Below are positions 23,601 through 31,821 of a stretch of 64,000 nt of DNA, in pieces. The DNA is from Diprion similis. Its lineage: Eukaryota > Arthropoda > Insecta > Hymenoptera > Diprionidae. The stretch's first letter is position 1. Each line of letters opens with the position of its first letter. Under the pieces are notes generated by a model. That model made no database searches, was not told where the DNA came from, and saw only the letters and a program-made list of their open reading frames with translations. Location of the stretch: NCBI RefSeq assembly GCF_021155765.1, contig NC_060118.1, positions 9,173,646 to 9,237,645 on the forward strand. Direction: 5' to 3'. The translations under genes were made by a program, and so were the position numbers.

Positions 23601-25725
23601 GAATGGTGAATCGTGCGAAGCCCGTCGATCTACACGTCGTTCTGCTCGACGACACGATACTCCTGCTTCATAGACAGGATGAGAAGTATTTACTAAAGTT
23701 TATAAACACGAATCAAGTGAACTCGGTTCTAAGTCCGATTGTCAAAGTTTCTACCGTCCTTGTGCGGCACAATGCTGTCGACAAAAATTCCCTCTATTTG
23801 GTAAACACGTCTCAGAGCGGTGCCCAGATCTATGAACTAGTCGCCAATTCACCCGCCGAAAGAAAACTTTGGTTCAAACACATTACCGAGGCTTGCGAGG
23901 CGTTCAAAACTCGCGATCGGGAAGGCAGGAGGCCCCCGCATCCCGTTCCACCTGTCGAAGAACCCTCGCCTCTAGTCCAGGACACGTCGACCGTTGAGAA
24001 TGAGGCTAACAGCAGTAAGGGAGACCAGGAAGAACCTCAACCGGAGGAAGTTACGCCCGAGGAACCTGCGACCAACGTCGAACATCGAGACGAGGAAGAA
24101 AACTCGAATGCACCAGTGGAAGTGCCGACCGAAACTGAAAAGCTCGATCAACCCGATGAGCCGGAGCAGGAACGACAAACAGAGACAACTGAACAACCTC
24201 AGCAAGCCGATCGAGATTCTGTCAACACGATCGTTACGATTGGCGGTAAGGTTTTAGTATATGAAAATACTGTTACGTTTTGTTATTGGGAAATAAGCAG
24301 GATCAAACTGAATTTATTTGGTCGAATTAATCTATTCTAATTCAATTATCAAGCGTGTGGAGATCCTTTGCGATTAGTCACCTGCACTCAGTCATCCCTC
24401 ATAGAACCGGATGAAGTACGAGTCGAGGTGCGGCCCATACATCTGGCTGAGCCAGTTCTCACGCCAATCGGTAAACATTAATTGATGTTTCATTGCTTGA
24501 GCGTAGGAGAAATCGCTTGTTTCTTATCTGCTTTGCTCTTGCTGAGCCGGTCTTTTTTTTGCGAGAGTTTCAGTAACAAACACTGCAATTGTCTTTACAG
24601 AAAGTCTACGGCGCAAAGATGCTCTTATCAGAGACGCCTTGATGGAAAAGCAGGCCTTGGTTGCCGACATTTTGAACGTCCCCAGAGAAGACTTCGAACA
24701 TCTCGCTGATATGGCTTCGGAACCATCCGGAATTCAAAAGGAGCCGACCGAATTAATACTTGCTGCTGTTAGCCAGGGTACATTCAACTATTACTTCTGA
24801 ATAAACAACTCCGATTGCAACAGACTGCTATTGAAGAAGGAGAAAATAATTTTCATTCGTTTAGACCACTTGTCTATCCTTCTGATTTTATTCTGTAGCG
24901 AATCAATTGATGGAAATGCTTAACTCCGCATTGAACGTGACCGAAACTGAGACGGTACTCGCTTCTCGGGGGGCCTCCATTTCGGCGGTTGGAAGTTGCG
25001 AATCACCTGGTTGTCCAGCGCCTCGACCACACTCGCTTTCCCACCACCCGTCGATACCAGTCGCAAGCTTACAACCCGTTTGCATCTCACTGGCTTCTCA
25101 GCTCTCGCAACTTCTGGTGGGTTTCAGTAGAAACATTTCGAGTTGTGTATAATTTGATATTTCTAGCTCTATGGTTGCTGCTTTCTCGGTTCTCGTGTCA
25201 AATCCAATTCTGATTTTTTCAGGAAATTGTCAAAGACAGGGAAGAAGAACGTGAAAGAATGCGACGCGAATTACGGAGGAGTAGGGAAAAACTCCACGCT
25301 ATAGATGCGGACGCTCAAAGACGTGGTGTATTGCAAAATTTAAACACCTCCACGCATACCCAAACCGATCCCAGTAAGTTTTTCGAACTGGAACTGAGAA
25401 AATCTATCACCCGAAACTCTTCGTTCTATAGTATTTGATTATCTTTTTTTCTCTTTCCCTCTTTTTCACCAGGTGAATCTTTGAACGGCGAAGGGTTTGT
25501 GGAACTTAATTTAGATGTAAGTATGGATTGATTTACCTCGAACCTTCTATTAATGTAATTTTCATCAACGTTGACAAATTCTTTTTTATCATGTTGCAGG
25601 AATTTGTCGATGCCTTTAGTGACCCGGAACCGGATCTCGACTCAACACAGGCACTGGGAGAGCACCGATTAACGGAAATTGACGTTGAGGAAAACCCGCA
25701 CGGAGTTGGAGATAGTGTGGGTTGA
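18..25725 (+). CDS. RhoGEF2: RhoGEF2-type Rho guanine nucleotide exchange factor (5'-partial, multi-exon)
   Basis: The protein activates Rho1/RhoA by GDP-GTP exchange; in flies it acts downstream of G-alpha12/13 (Concertina) at the cell cortex to drive actomyosin contraction. The N-terminal PDZ and RGS domains must lie upstream of the window. The predicted coding exons are 18-194, 330-386, 6329-6820, 12912-13053, 13933-14017, 15627-15676, 21140-21376, 22491-22807, 22896-24245, 24354-24470, 24601-24777, 24899-25116, 25223-25373, 25473-25516 and 25600-25725. All junctions have AG/GT ends, and the phases join into one open frame of 1245 codons ending in TGA. Visible parts are the end of a C1 domain, a Ser/Lys-rich linker with polyP/polyQ, the DH and PH domains, an acidic Pro/Glu-rich tail, and a C-terminal charged helix. 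The assignment rests on domain order (C1 then DH-PH) and on the DH and C-terminal sequence, which resemble ARHGEF11/12 and fly RhoGEF2. Exon choice in the linker is less certain than in the DH-PH part. Confidence 0.85.
330..386 (+). CDS. RhoGEF2: RhoGEF2 short linker exon
   Basis: A 57-base exon coding an acidic linker, DRIKKSEDDSGVLTDGEN. It lies between a TTGCTTCTAG acceptor and a GGTGAGTC donor. It accepts the single-base overhang of the C1 exon and passes on a single G. That phase fits both the exon at 6329 and the one at 12912. Confidence 0.75.
1650..1912. mobile_element. Palindromic element, family C copy 1
   Basis: The arms CAGAGTGAGTTCTTAACGAC and GTAGTTAGAAATTCACTCT are inverted. 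The interior also pairs: AATGCGCACGCGCTATAAAT on the left answers ATTTGTAGCGCATGCGCATT on the right, and GATCAACTGTTCG answers CGAACAGTTGCTC. In the first large RhoGEF2 intron. Confidence 0.7.
3473..3509. repeat. (TCAG)9 microsatellite
   Basis: Nine perfect TCAG units plus T, just upstream of the candidate internal RhoGEF2 promoter segment. TCAGT matches the arthropod initiator. Confidence 0.9.
4580..4630. repeat. (GCT)17 trinucleotide repeat
   Basis: Seventeen perfect GCT/CTG units immediately upstream of the candidate alternative first exon. It generates long chance frames on both strands (polyAla, polyCys, polyLeu, polySer, polyGln types). Confidence 0.95.
4665..4947 (+). CDS. RhoGEF2: Candidate alternative first coding exon of RhoGEF2
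   Basis: An ATG at 4665 opens a frame reading MLEIELRREVGERIGG, a polyserine tract, then the coding-like basic peptide FRISSESYRRKFSRKSSKID, and ends at ATCGATG/GTATTA. The outgoing phase (one base, G) is the same as that of the exon at 330-386. Joined to 6329 it gives Ala followed by KPEEEKNVYG in frame. As an internal cassette exon using the nearest acceptors (4873, 4882, 4891) it would break the frame, so a first exon is the better model. The product would lack PDZ, RGS and C1. The DNA is low in complexity, so this remains a prediction. Confidence 0.4.
5587..6217. mobile_element. Hairpin MITE, family A copy 1
   Basis: Termini TTAGGATGGCGCAAAAAAAC and, inverted at the right, GCGCCACCCTAA, flanked by TA repeats. 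The whole element is an imperfect palindrome: CACTCCAAAGGA on the left answers TCCTTTGGAGTG on the right, and GAGGTCGCTC answers GAGCGACCTC. No coding capacity. The termini resemble mariner-type ends with a TA target, which is an inference. It ends 111 bp before the RhoGEF2 exon at 6329. Confidence 0.8.
6329..6820 (+). CDS. RhoGEF2: RhoGEF2 linker exon with KAK/KSK repeats, polyproline and polyglutamine
   Basis: A 492-base exon between CTCAACAG and GGTTCA. It starts AKPEEEKNVYGIVKLPSHIL and contains alternating Lys-Ala and Lys-Ser repeats, a Ser-rich patch (SSRSSSLYSKNS), GRVWERLGAVRKTRSAGDIA, then P6 followed by about 13 Gln encoded mostly by CAA. It is a multiple of three and enters and leaves in phase 1, so it can be skipped without a frameshift. 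The donor is weak. Low-complexity basic linkers are common between C1 and DH in this family. Confidence 0.65.
8511..8765. mobile_element. MITE family B, left part only
   Basis: Starts GGTATTCCACGCCAACTTGA and follows the left arm of the copy at 58687 (CAGTGTTAAGCCC, ATCATTTCATG, CGGTAAAAAATTGCGACCTG). No right inverted terminus is found, so it appears truncated. It lies in a RhoGEF2 intron. Confidence 0.65.
8946..8993. repeat. Long T run
   Basis: About 48 consecutive T. Similar long T or A runs occur at 18042-18091, 20647-20676 and 40822-40873. Lengths may be assembly artefacts. Confidence 0.9.
10773..10872. repeat. C21 run followed by (GACGAT)n
   Basis: A 21-base C run at 10773-10793, then about nine GACGAT units from 10816 to 10872. 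Within a RhoGEF2 intron. Confidence 0.9.
11821..11950. repeat. (TAGAA)12 joined to (GA)35
   Basis: Twelve pure TAGAA units (11821-11880) pass directly into thirty-five GA units (11881-11950). The 130 bp is purine-rich on one strand apart from the T of each TAGAA. Within a RhoGEF2 intron. Confidence 0.95.
12912..13053 (+). CDS. RhoGEF2: RhoGEF2 Gly/Ser-rich linker exon
   Basis: The acceptor is TTTCTTTCCAG and the donor AAT/GTATGC. With one incoming G it reads GDHRAGGFGTGSAGG, then further Gly/Ser sequence, and ends ESMDDPSSREDIAE. Another frame is also open for 119 codons, but it does not match the phases of the neighbouring exons. The exon leaves two bases (AT) for the next exon. Confidence 0.7.
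13933..14017 (+). CDS. RhoGEF2: RhoGEF2 linker exon
   Basis: The acceptor is GATTACTTAG at 13931-13932, chosen over the nearby TTGCAG at 13939 because only the former restores the incoming phase. It reads LQQNIPSKPKTSTINRSES then YKEQRIHQK and ends at AAAAG/GTAATT in phase 0. A hairpin element starts 97 bp after the donor. Confidence 0.7.
14115..14760. mobile_element. Hairpin MITE, family A copy 2
   Basis: Same termini (TTAGGGTGGCATAAAAAAAC and GCGCCACTCTAA) and the same palindromic interior as the copy at 5587. It starts 97 bp after the RhoGEF2 exon ending at 14017. Differences between copies are scattered point changes and homopolymer length. Confidence 0.8.
15627..15676 (+). CDS. RhoGEF2: RhoGEF2 short exon RQREKRKTSDPNLSKT
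   Basis: A 50-base exon between CTATTTCAG and AAA/GTGAGT. It codes RQREKRKTSDPNLSKT in phase 0 and leaves two bases. The KRKTSDPNL motif looks like a basic phosphorylation-type linker. It continues the previous exon without a break. Confidence 0.7.
17039..17634. mobile_element. MITE family B-like, full palindrome
   Basis: Left end GGGCATTCCATGCCAAATCG and right end, inverted, GCGTGGAATGGCCC. The arms match further inward (ACCCTCGACCTCTTG on the left answers CAAGAGGTCGAGGGT on the right). Termini are related to the copies at 8511 and 58687, but the interior is diverged. In a RhoGEF2 intron. Confidence 0.7.
18335..18388 (+). CDS. Candidate second alternative first exon
   Basis: The reading frame ATG to AAG/GTAGAT codes MRNESSVDLARLRSVYPK and exits in phase 0. 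It is preceded by CpG-rich DNA (17690-18020, with a GCCGC run) that could be a promoter. Phase 0 would fit the alternative acceptors at 21170 (CGT CAG GCC) or 22479 (AAC CGG CGT), both in the RhoGEF2 frame. If used, it would give a short DH-PH form. The evidence is codon phase and context only. Confidence 0.3.
19496..19625. mobile_element. MITE family B, short internally deleted copy
   Basis: Starts with ATTCCACACGCCAACTCGAC, carries the ATCATTTCATC and CGGTGAAAAACGTGACCTG blocks of family B, and ends with an inverted GAATTGGCGTGGAATATC after about 130 bp. In a RhoGEF2 intron. Confidence 0.65.
21140..21376 (+). CDS. RhoGEF2: RhoGEF2 linker exon upstream of DH
   Basis: Codes QRGSKRLRSQRQAQNQCETP, then VDETLPTSSPPSERVG and KSLNVIERRSRSER, ending AG/GTATTA. 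A stop lies just before the frame at 21129, so the exon must begin after it. The acceptor at 21138-21139 gives the phase needed after exon 15627-15676. It sits in A-rich rather than pyrimidine-rich DNA, which is odd. An alternative acceptor at 21169-21170 would need a phase 0 upstream exon. Confidence 0.65.
22491..22807 (+). CDS. RhoGEF2: RhoGEF2 exon preceding the DH domain
   Basis: Reads VVRLAKQDLLTFDRRAGFSD, a Ser-rich part (SAGSSSTSSLSTRSLDSLN), then DPPDWSQGVAEDVLARLTNS and EKKRQEVIN. Two acceptors, ending at 22479 and 22490, lie 11 bases apart. The second restores the phase from exon 21140-21376; the first requires a phase 0 donor. The sequence just before DH resembles the pre-DH segment of ARHGEF11/12 proteins. 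Confidence 0.8.
22896..24245 (+). CDS. RhoGEF2: RhoGEF2 catalytic exon: DH and PH domains
   Basis: One 1350-base exon. The DH domain (about 22896-23480) starts ELFHTERSHVRALKVLSQVF (CR1) and includes the CR3-type stretch ILTGMLRLTKYPLLFENL, where Rho is bound. The PH domain (about 23570-23910) starts LIYEGPLQWRMVN and ends in the helix ERKLWFKHITEACEAF with its conserved Trp. A long Pro/Glu-rich acidic tail follows. It ends GGCG/GTAAGG. This is the strongest coding evidence in the window. Confidence 0.95.
24354..25725 (+). CDS. RhoGEF2: RhoGEF2 C-terminal exons (six)
   Basis: The exons are 24354-24470, 24601-24777, 24899-25116, 25223-25373, 25473-25516 and 25600-25725. They encode CGDPLRLVTCTQSS, then SLRRKDALIRDALMEKQALV (a helix followed by ADILNVP, similar to the C terminus of ARHGEF11/12), a Ser/Pro/His linker, a strongly charged helix EIVKDREEERERMRRELRRS, and an acidic end (FVDAFSDPEPD) closing at GVGDSVG and TGA. 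Introns are 80-130 bp with good splice sites, and all phases agree. Confidence 0.9.
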
Positions 25726-26946
25726 ACGGACTGAACAAATCTTTAGAGTTAACGTTAATCTGGTGCACTTTGAGAGCGACTCAAATGAAAATCCCTCGAG
25801 GGCTCGATACAGAAGAAAATCAAAATTATGTAAAAAAAAAAAAACAAAAACAAGAAAAAAAAAGCAGAAATAATCAGACATGTTCGCTACGATCTTTTAA
25901 ATCGAAAGCAACGATCTTATAAATATCAACTTACACAAAACCATGGGTCTAAGTTTAGTAATGTCACTTACCAAAGATTTTATGCAAATAGATCGTCAAA
26001 CAATCGGAAAAATGTAATAACAAACGAAAAACATTGAAATCAAATGAGAAGATGAAACAATAGTCAGTAAAATTAAGATAATTAAACAATATACCGTGGC
26101 TATCGAGAATCTGTTGGTTTTTTTGCATCTATTATTTTTTCTCGTTCTCTCGACGTTGTCGAACGTTGGGATGTTTAAATGCACACGAGCAATCTTATAG
26201 CGTATCGCACGCGTTGGAATTTCACTCGGTCCTTTGTATGTACAATATATTTAAATATTGGCAGCAACGTGATTTTGCATGACCGAATTTATGTTAATAG
26301 CTCCCTCGATCGAGCTGTACAAGTGCTGTTACCCGTTGTATAGGAAGGAGTAATGAAAATGAATTGTCTACTTACATAAAGTCTTTGTTTCGACTAAACA
26401 CTAATAATTACATACATACCTAATAACGAATTACAAACCATTATTATAAATACAATATTATATACATGTATAAAATATTTAATAACATTATTAGTTATTA
26501 TAATAATAATAATTATTATTGTATTAAAATGCTTATCAAAATGAAATCATTGTTCTTCCTACAGTTGATGATTGAAGATACGCATAGACAAAATCTTATT
26601 ATACAATTGAATAATGAAAAAAAGATTCATATTCAAATTTATACCCAAAAAAGAAGAGGAGAAAAGTTATAATATTATATAAGTTATTATAAATTAGCAA
26701 AATTGATACACACGTTTCGTTCTGTCTTTTCAACGAGCAATTCCATGCACGCAATAGACCTGAACGTTGCCTATATTTTATTAACAAAATAACACACCTG
26801 GTGATTCCTTTCTTGTTTTTTTAATGGCAATTATTTTTCCGACTAGATCAAGCTGAACCGAAGTTAAAATTTAATTCAGATATTATTTATCTGACTGAGA
26901 TAAAAAATACAAAAATTTGCAAGCTGTAAAAAAAATAAAATCGAGA
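25726..26946 (+). other. RhoGEF2 3' UTR and intergenic spacer
   Basis: AT-rich, with no coding signal beyond short chance frames. It presumably holds the RhoGEF2 3' UTR and the 5' flank of the next gene. I could not place a canonical AATAAA. Confidence 0.5.
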
Positions 26947-27267
26947 ATGGCGTGCAATCCTTTCGCATTTCTATTTTGGGGCCTTGTCCTGATTCTCATA
27001 TCGTTTTTTGTTGCCGGTTTCTGCTCTTTTTGGTACATCCTAATCTATTGCTGCTCTGCGTGGATATCGGCTTGCGGCGTAAGTTATTTTACAGTTTTAC
27101 GATTAGAGATTAATTACTAATAATCAAATTTTCAATGATCGCTAAATACCTTCTTACTTATTTTTAAATAGTAATTTGGACTAAAAAAAATTTCTTTGCA
27201 GGAGTTTGCCGACATTTTACTGAAGGGTATCCAATTTCCCTACTACTGCGCCTCAAAAATGTGTTGA
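26947..27267 (+). CDS. Small cysteine-rich membrane protein (65 aa, two exons)
   Basis: Exons 26947-27078 and 27202-27267, joined in phase 0 (CTTGCGGC/GTAAGT and TTTGCAG/GAG). The product starts MACNPFAFLFWGLVLILISF, continues as one long hydrophobic stretch (about residues 5-42, one or two membrane spans) with clustered Cys and Trp, and ends EFADILLKGIQFPYYCASKM plus Cys. I recognise the pattern of a short N-P-F-A-F start, a hydrophobic core and a KG(I/V)QFP-Y-CA end as typical of a small uncharacterised insect membrane protein family. No function is known to me. The ATG at 26947 is the first in frame after non-ATG codons. Confidence 0.7.
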
Positions 27268-27446
27268 TTTACTTTAAAGTAGATTTAGCTGTAAGAAAAA
27301 TGTAGAATTTAAGAAATATAAACATCATTCACCAAATGAGAGTAAATACTGTTTTTGACTAGAAATAAGAATTATTTATTTTGCAGATGTATCTTAACAT
27401 ATCTATTCTAGGGATGTATCGACTTGTGTAGTTTTTTTTTATTTCA

Positions 27447-27462
27447 CCACCAGATGGCGCCA
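27447..27462 (+). promoter_or_regulatory. Candidate CTCF binding site
   Basis: The 16-mer CCACCAGATGGCGCCA agrees at every position with the IUPAC CTCF consensus CCASYAGRKGGCRSYV. It lies 144 bp before the mRpS29 start codon and 180 bp after the stop of the small membrane protein gene, as expected for a promoter-proximal insulator site. Binding is inferred. Confidence 0.55.
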
Positions 27463-27605
27463 CCGGAAAATTGGCAAGGTGCGCGGAACAGGGAATCATA
27501 ACCTAAATCCAAACACTTCTTACTCATAATCGAATATTGTAAATTAAGATTATTTCGAAGTTGTGATTAATGTAGTACATAAACTTGACCGGAAAAAAAT
27601 CCAGT

Positions 27606-29259
27606 ATGGCTTTCAATACGCGTAAGTATATCAATTTTGCTATTCATTTTCCTCTAACAAAGTTCGTTGATTAGATGTGAAATAATTCTAACCGCTTTCA
27701 ACTACATTTCTGTTGTTCATTACCTAAACCATTCGTGCTTATTCTGTTTTACAGTCAAAGTAGAGAACTTCCTCCGCCGTGTATCTGCTGCTAGTATTAA
27801 GAAATATGCAACAGCCAGCGAAGCTGTACAAATCGAAGAGGAACTCCCGGTTCATTTCAGAACTGCTGAGAGTAACCCGGCTAATCACACGACTCAGCAT
27901 CAGGATAGGTTCTACACAGTGCCGAATGATGCTTATAAAACATTATACACTGGCGGTGGGCTGCCAAAAGAGTTTATGAAACAAGTGAAAACCTTCAACG
28001 AATGCTGCTTTTTGACCAGATCGTCGACTGTTGAAGTTTTATCCTACCTACGAAACACAAACTACAATAAACCGGTCAATAGATATGTTTTGTGTATCCT
28101 TTTTCACACGTATTATTTATAATAATGATTTCCTTTCTTTTATTCATTGAACGATAATGTTGTTTTTGAAAGTTCATCGTTAATACTTTAGGCAGTTTCT
28201 TAACTCAGTGAATAGACGGATCACCTGGAAGTGGAAAGACGATTTCTTTGGCACACATTTTACACTATGGATGGGCAACGCAGCAAATACTGATTCACAT
28301 ACCTTGGGGTATGTAACGTCGTTATTAAAATCCATGCAGCTAGAAATTGTTTTTAAAAATCCCAATGTACATTATTGATCTTTATTTGTAGCCCCAAATT
28401 GGTTCAGACATCCAAAAGAAGTAGCCAATTCGACTACCAGGGAAGGCTATGTTGACTTACCAATAGATGCTGCTGCTTGGCTAATACATTTCAAGACTCA
28501 AAACGCCAAAATTTTGGAACAGCTCAAGGTATATATCAACGTGCGATTAGTTTTGGTCAGGAACTTGATGCGACAAGACTTATACGAAATTTTTAGCTCA
28601 CCACTGACAAGGAGTACACGTGGAGTTTACGAGAATCAACATCTCGTGGAGCTCCCTTAATGGAGCTGATTGATCTGGGGATCAACCGGGTGCGATACGC
28701 TTCGGAAATAATAATCGCTCTTACTTCGGAACTCAAGCAAGCCAGCATTGCAGGAAAATGTAAAATGCTAGTAATAATCGATGGCTACAATATATTCTTC
28801 ACCGACCGCACAAGAGTATTCACGGATACTAAAGCAATGGTCCTACCTGACAAAGTATCACTTACTATCGCGGCAATGGAACTGACGAAATATGATTGGT
28901 GCAACGGAGCCGTTGTCGTGAGCGTGGATCAATTAGCTGTTGGAGTAAGTTTGCCAGAAAATTTTGCCAGTTTTTTTATACATTTGAATACTATATTTAT
29001 AATTTATTTGGTTTTGATATAGGGCCAGAAAGAATCTGATCTTCCAAGATTGCTACTTGGAAAAGTCGGCTTTGAGCATTTGGATCCTTTCATGCCAATA
29101 TCTGTGAACCACTACACGGATATAGAGTTTTATAATGTTATGGATTACCTCAAAGATAGACGGTGGGTCAGAGACTGCGACGAAGAGGCATTGCAAGAGC
29201 TGAAACTCTTATCTGACAAAAATGGTTTCAAACTTAGGAAGTTATGCGCACCTTTGTAA
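27606..29259 (+). CDS. mRpS29: Mitochondrial small-subunit ribosomal protein S29 (DAP3)
   Basis: DAP3 is a GTP-binding protein of the mitoribosome small subunit, also named for a role in cell death. Exons are 27606-27621, 27755-28093, 28216-28308, 28392-28528, 28597-28944 and 29023-29259, giving 389 aa with consistent phases. The Walker A motif GSPGSGKT at residues 120-127 is rebuilt across an intron (TAC split T/AC). The Walker B-like strand MLVIIDGYN is near residue 257. The conserved N-terminal stretch includes TVPNDAYKTLYTGGGLPKEF, and the C-terminal part has LGKVGFEHLDPFMPISVNHY. The length fits the family (about 390-400). The first coding exon is only 16 bases, MAFNT plus one base, from a good ATG/GTAAGT context; the N terminus should be mitochondrial targeting. 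A variant poly(A) signal ATTAAA lies at 29323-29328 and AATAAA at 29475-29480. Confidence 0.93.
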
Positions 29260-29643
29260 GATACATATGTAATAAGTGTAATGAAAGTTGTTGAGATTAG
29301 AATGGTTTTTGTAAATTAAGATATTAAATTCATAGGGACAGAGTAGGTTTGTCATGAAGTCAAATCAATAGTCAATTCAATGTTTTGGTTGTTTATATTT
29401 TATGAACCAGAACACAAAATCAATACAATCACCATTGTAGAAATTATTATCATTTCTCACAGTAAAACATTAGCAATAAAGCAAATAAGGGAATGCTTTT
29501 TTCTCGGTAGGTATGTATAATATAAATGATAAAAGTAACAAAATTGCAGTGAATCTATGCACGTCATAGATACCAAACATTTATCGTTACTGAATCAGCA
29601 GTTCAGTCGTCAACTATTAATCAATACTTTAATCTTGTTCTTC

Positions 29644-31304
29644 TTACTGCTTCTTACTGTCTGGGCGAACTGGTTGCAGAATATCCAGAGCCTTGCTAAT
29701 GTCACCATTTTTGGAAGCCAGCAGCTGAGTAAGCCATCCACCTTCGTTTGTGAAACCCATCTGCATCATTGCAACCACAGCGCGTTGGATGTTCGGATCG
29801 GAGTGATAAACTGGCATCGGAGTTTCAGTCTGTTGCGGCAATTGTGGGTAGATTAGTTTCGAAGCTGGGGTTGAAGCCAATATTGGAACTGGTGCAGACG
29901 CTGTCGGAACAGTTGTCGATGGCTGAAAACAAACAATATGATATAACGTCGATAACTGTTAGTTCCATGGAATCCAATTGTAATTTAATGTGATAAAAAC
30001 TTACCACTTTAGGCATTGCTCCGGTAGACACACTGGTGCTCGACGCTCCTCCAGCAACATAAGAGACCGGGGTATCCTGTTGATTAAGCAGAGTCCACCC
30101 CTCATTTTCTATGCTAGGTTTGTCTATAGTTGCGGAAGCATTGGCAGTAGGCAGATGCACAGGGTTCTTAGAAGTTGACGAATCACTATCAACTAGCTTC
30201 TTTCCTTCCCCGGGAAATTTCTGCGCCGAAGTACTAGGTTGGCTGTTCTCAGGTGGGGTGTTTGCGTTACTGCCAGCAGGAGCCTTGCCAGCTGCATTAG
30301 GAGTCTCGCCATGAACTTCGACGTCGATACCCAAGGGGTCCAAAAGACTGGCAAGATTCTCTCCGATATTCTTGAAGAGCTCTGCCTGTTGATTGATCCT
30401 TTGCTTATCCTCAGTTCCAGTCTTAGATTCTCCACCTGTTTTCTGCCCACATTTATCTTTCATCGGGCAGCCTTCTTCTGCCGCAAGTGGAGCCCATTCA
30501 TTCAAGTAGGAAGCTACGGTATCCAGCCAAGACGGCCTCTCCGTCGCCGGTCTTCCAGCTTGCGCTCTATGCGGAAATCTTACTTTCTTGTAGGGACACT
30601 CCGGCGCCTCCGTATCTTTTCCAGAACAACGACCATTCTTTTTGGCCAGCTTGTGCATGAGGTGCGATAGTCGACGTCCAACGTGCGGGCTCCACTGGAA
30701 CGGTACTGCGCTACGAATCATGCAGTGCTCCGGATGAAGTCCCTTCGACTCACAATCCGCGCACAGATCATAGTTTGGGCATTGGATGCATTTGTAACGG
30801 AATCCGTAAACATCTTTATCGCATCCGTCACAAACTATGCCGATGTGAATGGGCTGCGGCACCTCTCCGTCAAACTGAGCAGTCTCAGCTGGGTACTCGG
30901 AGTGCAGGACGACATACAGCTTGCGAATGTTTTGCTCAGCAGTTTCGAATAAGGCAATTCTGAGCTCTTCGTCGCTGGATATGATGACGTCGTCACCGTC
31001 GGCGTCTGTGATTGAAAACTTTTTGTTATTATTATGATTTTTACAGGTTTTATTATTGCGCAATCACGTTAACGATGATTACTTGCATTTACGCAACTGC
31101 AAAATTGATACTCTTCGTACCTTTCCAAAAGATGGTGAAATGCTGTGAGCGAAGCGCCGCGAAGACGGACTGCAGCTTCTCGTTCAGGTAAAGAAAATTC
31201 GTCACGACGTCCTTATCGATACCGAATCTCCTGACTTCGGGTTTAGCGTCGATGGAGTCCTCCTCCTTGGACAAGAATACTTTGAAGCTGACCGTCTCAG
31301 CCAT
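29644..31304 (-). CDS. ref(2)P: p62/sequestosome-1 homologue ref(2)P, selective autophagy receptor
   Basis: The protein polymerises, binds ubiquitylated cargo and hands it to Atg8 on the autophagosome. Exons on the minus strand are 31304-31121, 31005-30005 and 29922-29644, giving 487 aa. The N-terminal PB1 domain (about 1-95) has the acidic OPCA stretch [16 protein letters not shown] complete ZZ zinc finger (about 113-157) has C120-x2-C123, C134-x2-C137, C143-x2-C146 and H152-x2-H155. An LC3-interacting motif EGWTLL (W365 to L368) sits in an acidic context. The UBA domain (about 437-479) has MGF at 450-452. Domain order and length match insect ref(2)P. It converges with mRpS29, with 384 bp between the stops. 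The ATG starts [15 protein letters not shown]. Confidence 0.95.
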
Positions 31305-31486
31305 CGTTGTTGATTTTTGAAGGGAACTCGGAATGTCAGAAGTTCTGGAATGTAGATTCGCGTTTTTGTATATTTTTCAACTTTGCAAACACCTTGAGCC
31401 GTTAACAAATCGCTCTGTTTTTCAAACCACAAACGTCGTCAGATGGAGAAAGTCTTCGAGTGATATGCGCAGCTGTTGAACGGCGC

Positions 31487-31497
31487 TTTTTATACTC
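31487..31497 (-). promoter_or_regulatory. TATA box candidate of ref(2)P
   Basis: On the minus strand the sequence reads GAGTATAAAAAGCGCC, about 185-195 bp upstream of the ref(2)P ATG. This would place transcription start near 31460 and give a 5' UTR of about 150 bases. It is the only TATA-like element well placed for this gene. Confidence 0.5.
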
Positions 31498-31821
31498 GGC
31501 TCAATCCGCAAGCGATTATTCATCACAGAACTCACGCGAATGGCGCTGCGCCACGACGTTCGAAATTCGAATTTGAAACATCGTGACACGACTTTTGTGG
31601 ATTAATTCCAGAGGATATAACTTGGAGGAACTGATCGCACAACTCCAACGAAAGATTTTACCGTGCAAATTTCATCCAACAACTCCGAATTGTGAAAAAT
31701 TTTACATTCGAAAAGTTGATGTTTAAACATTCGAACACCAAAATGGCGACTTCGGCTTGCATGAGATGCGACTTTCGTGTGTATCACGTGACTTTGTTGT
31801 CATTACCATCATTATTCAGCA

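Noticed and set aside
27061..27120. Reading the small membrane protein through to the stop at 27120
   Set aside because: A perfect GTAAGT donor follows TGCGGC, and the downstream exon 27202-27267 restores a typical C terminus.
29557..30963. Several plus-strand frames opposite ref(2)P
   Set aside because: Antisense shadows of the ref(2)P exons.
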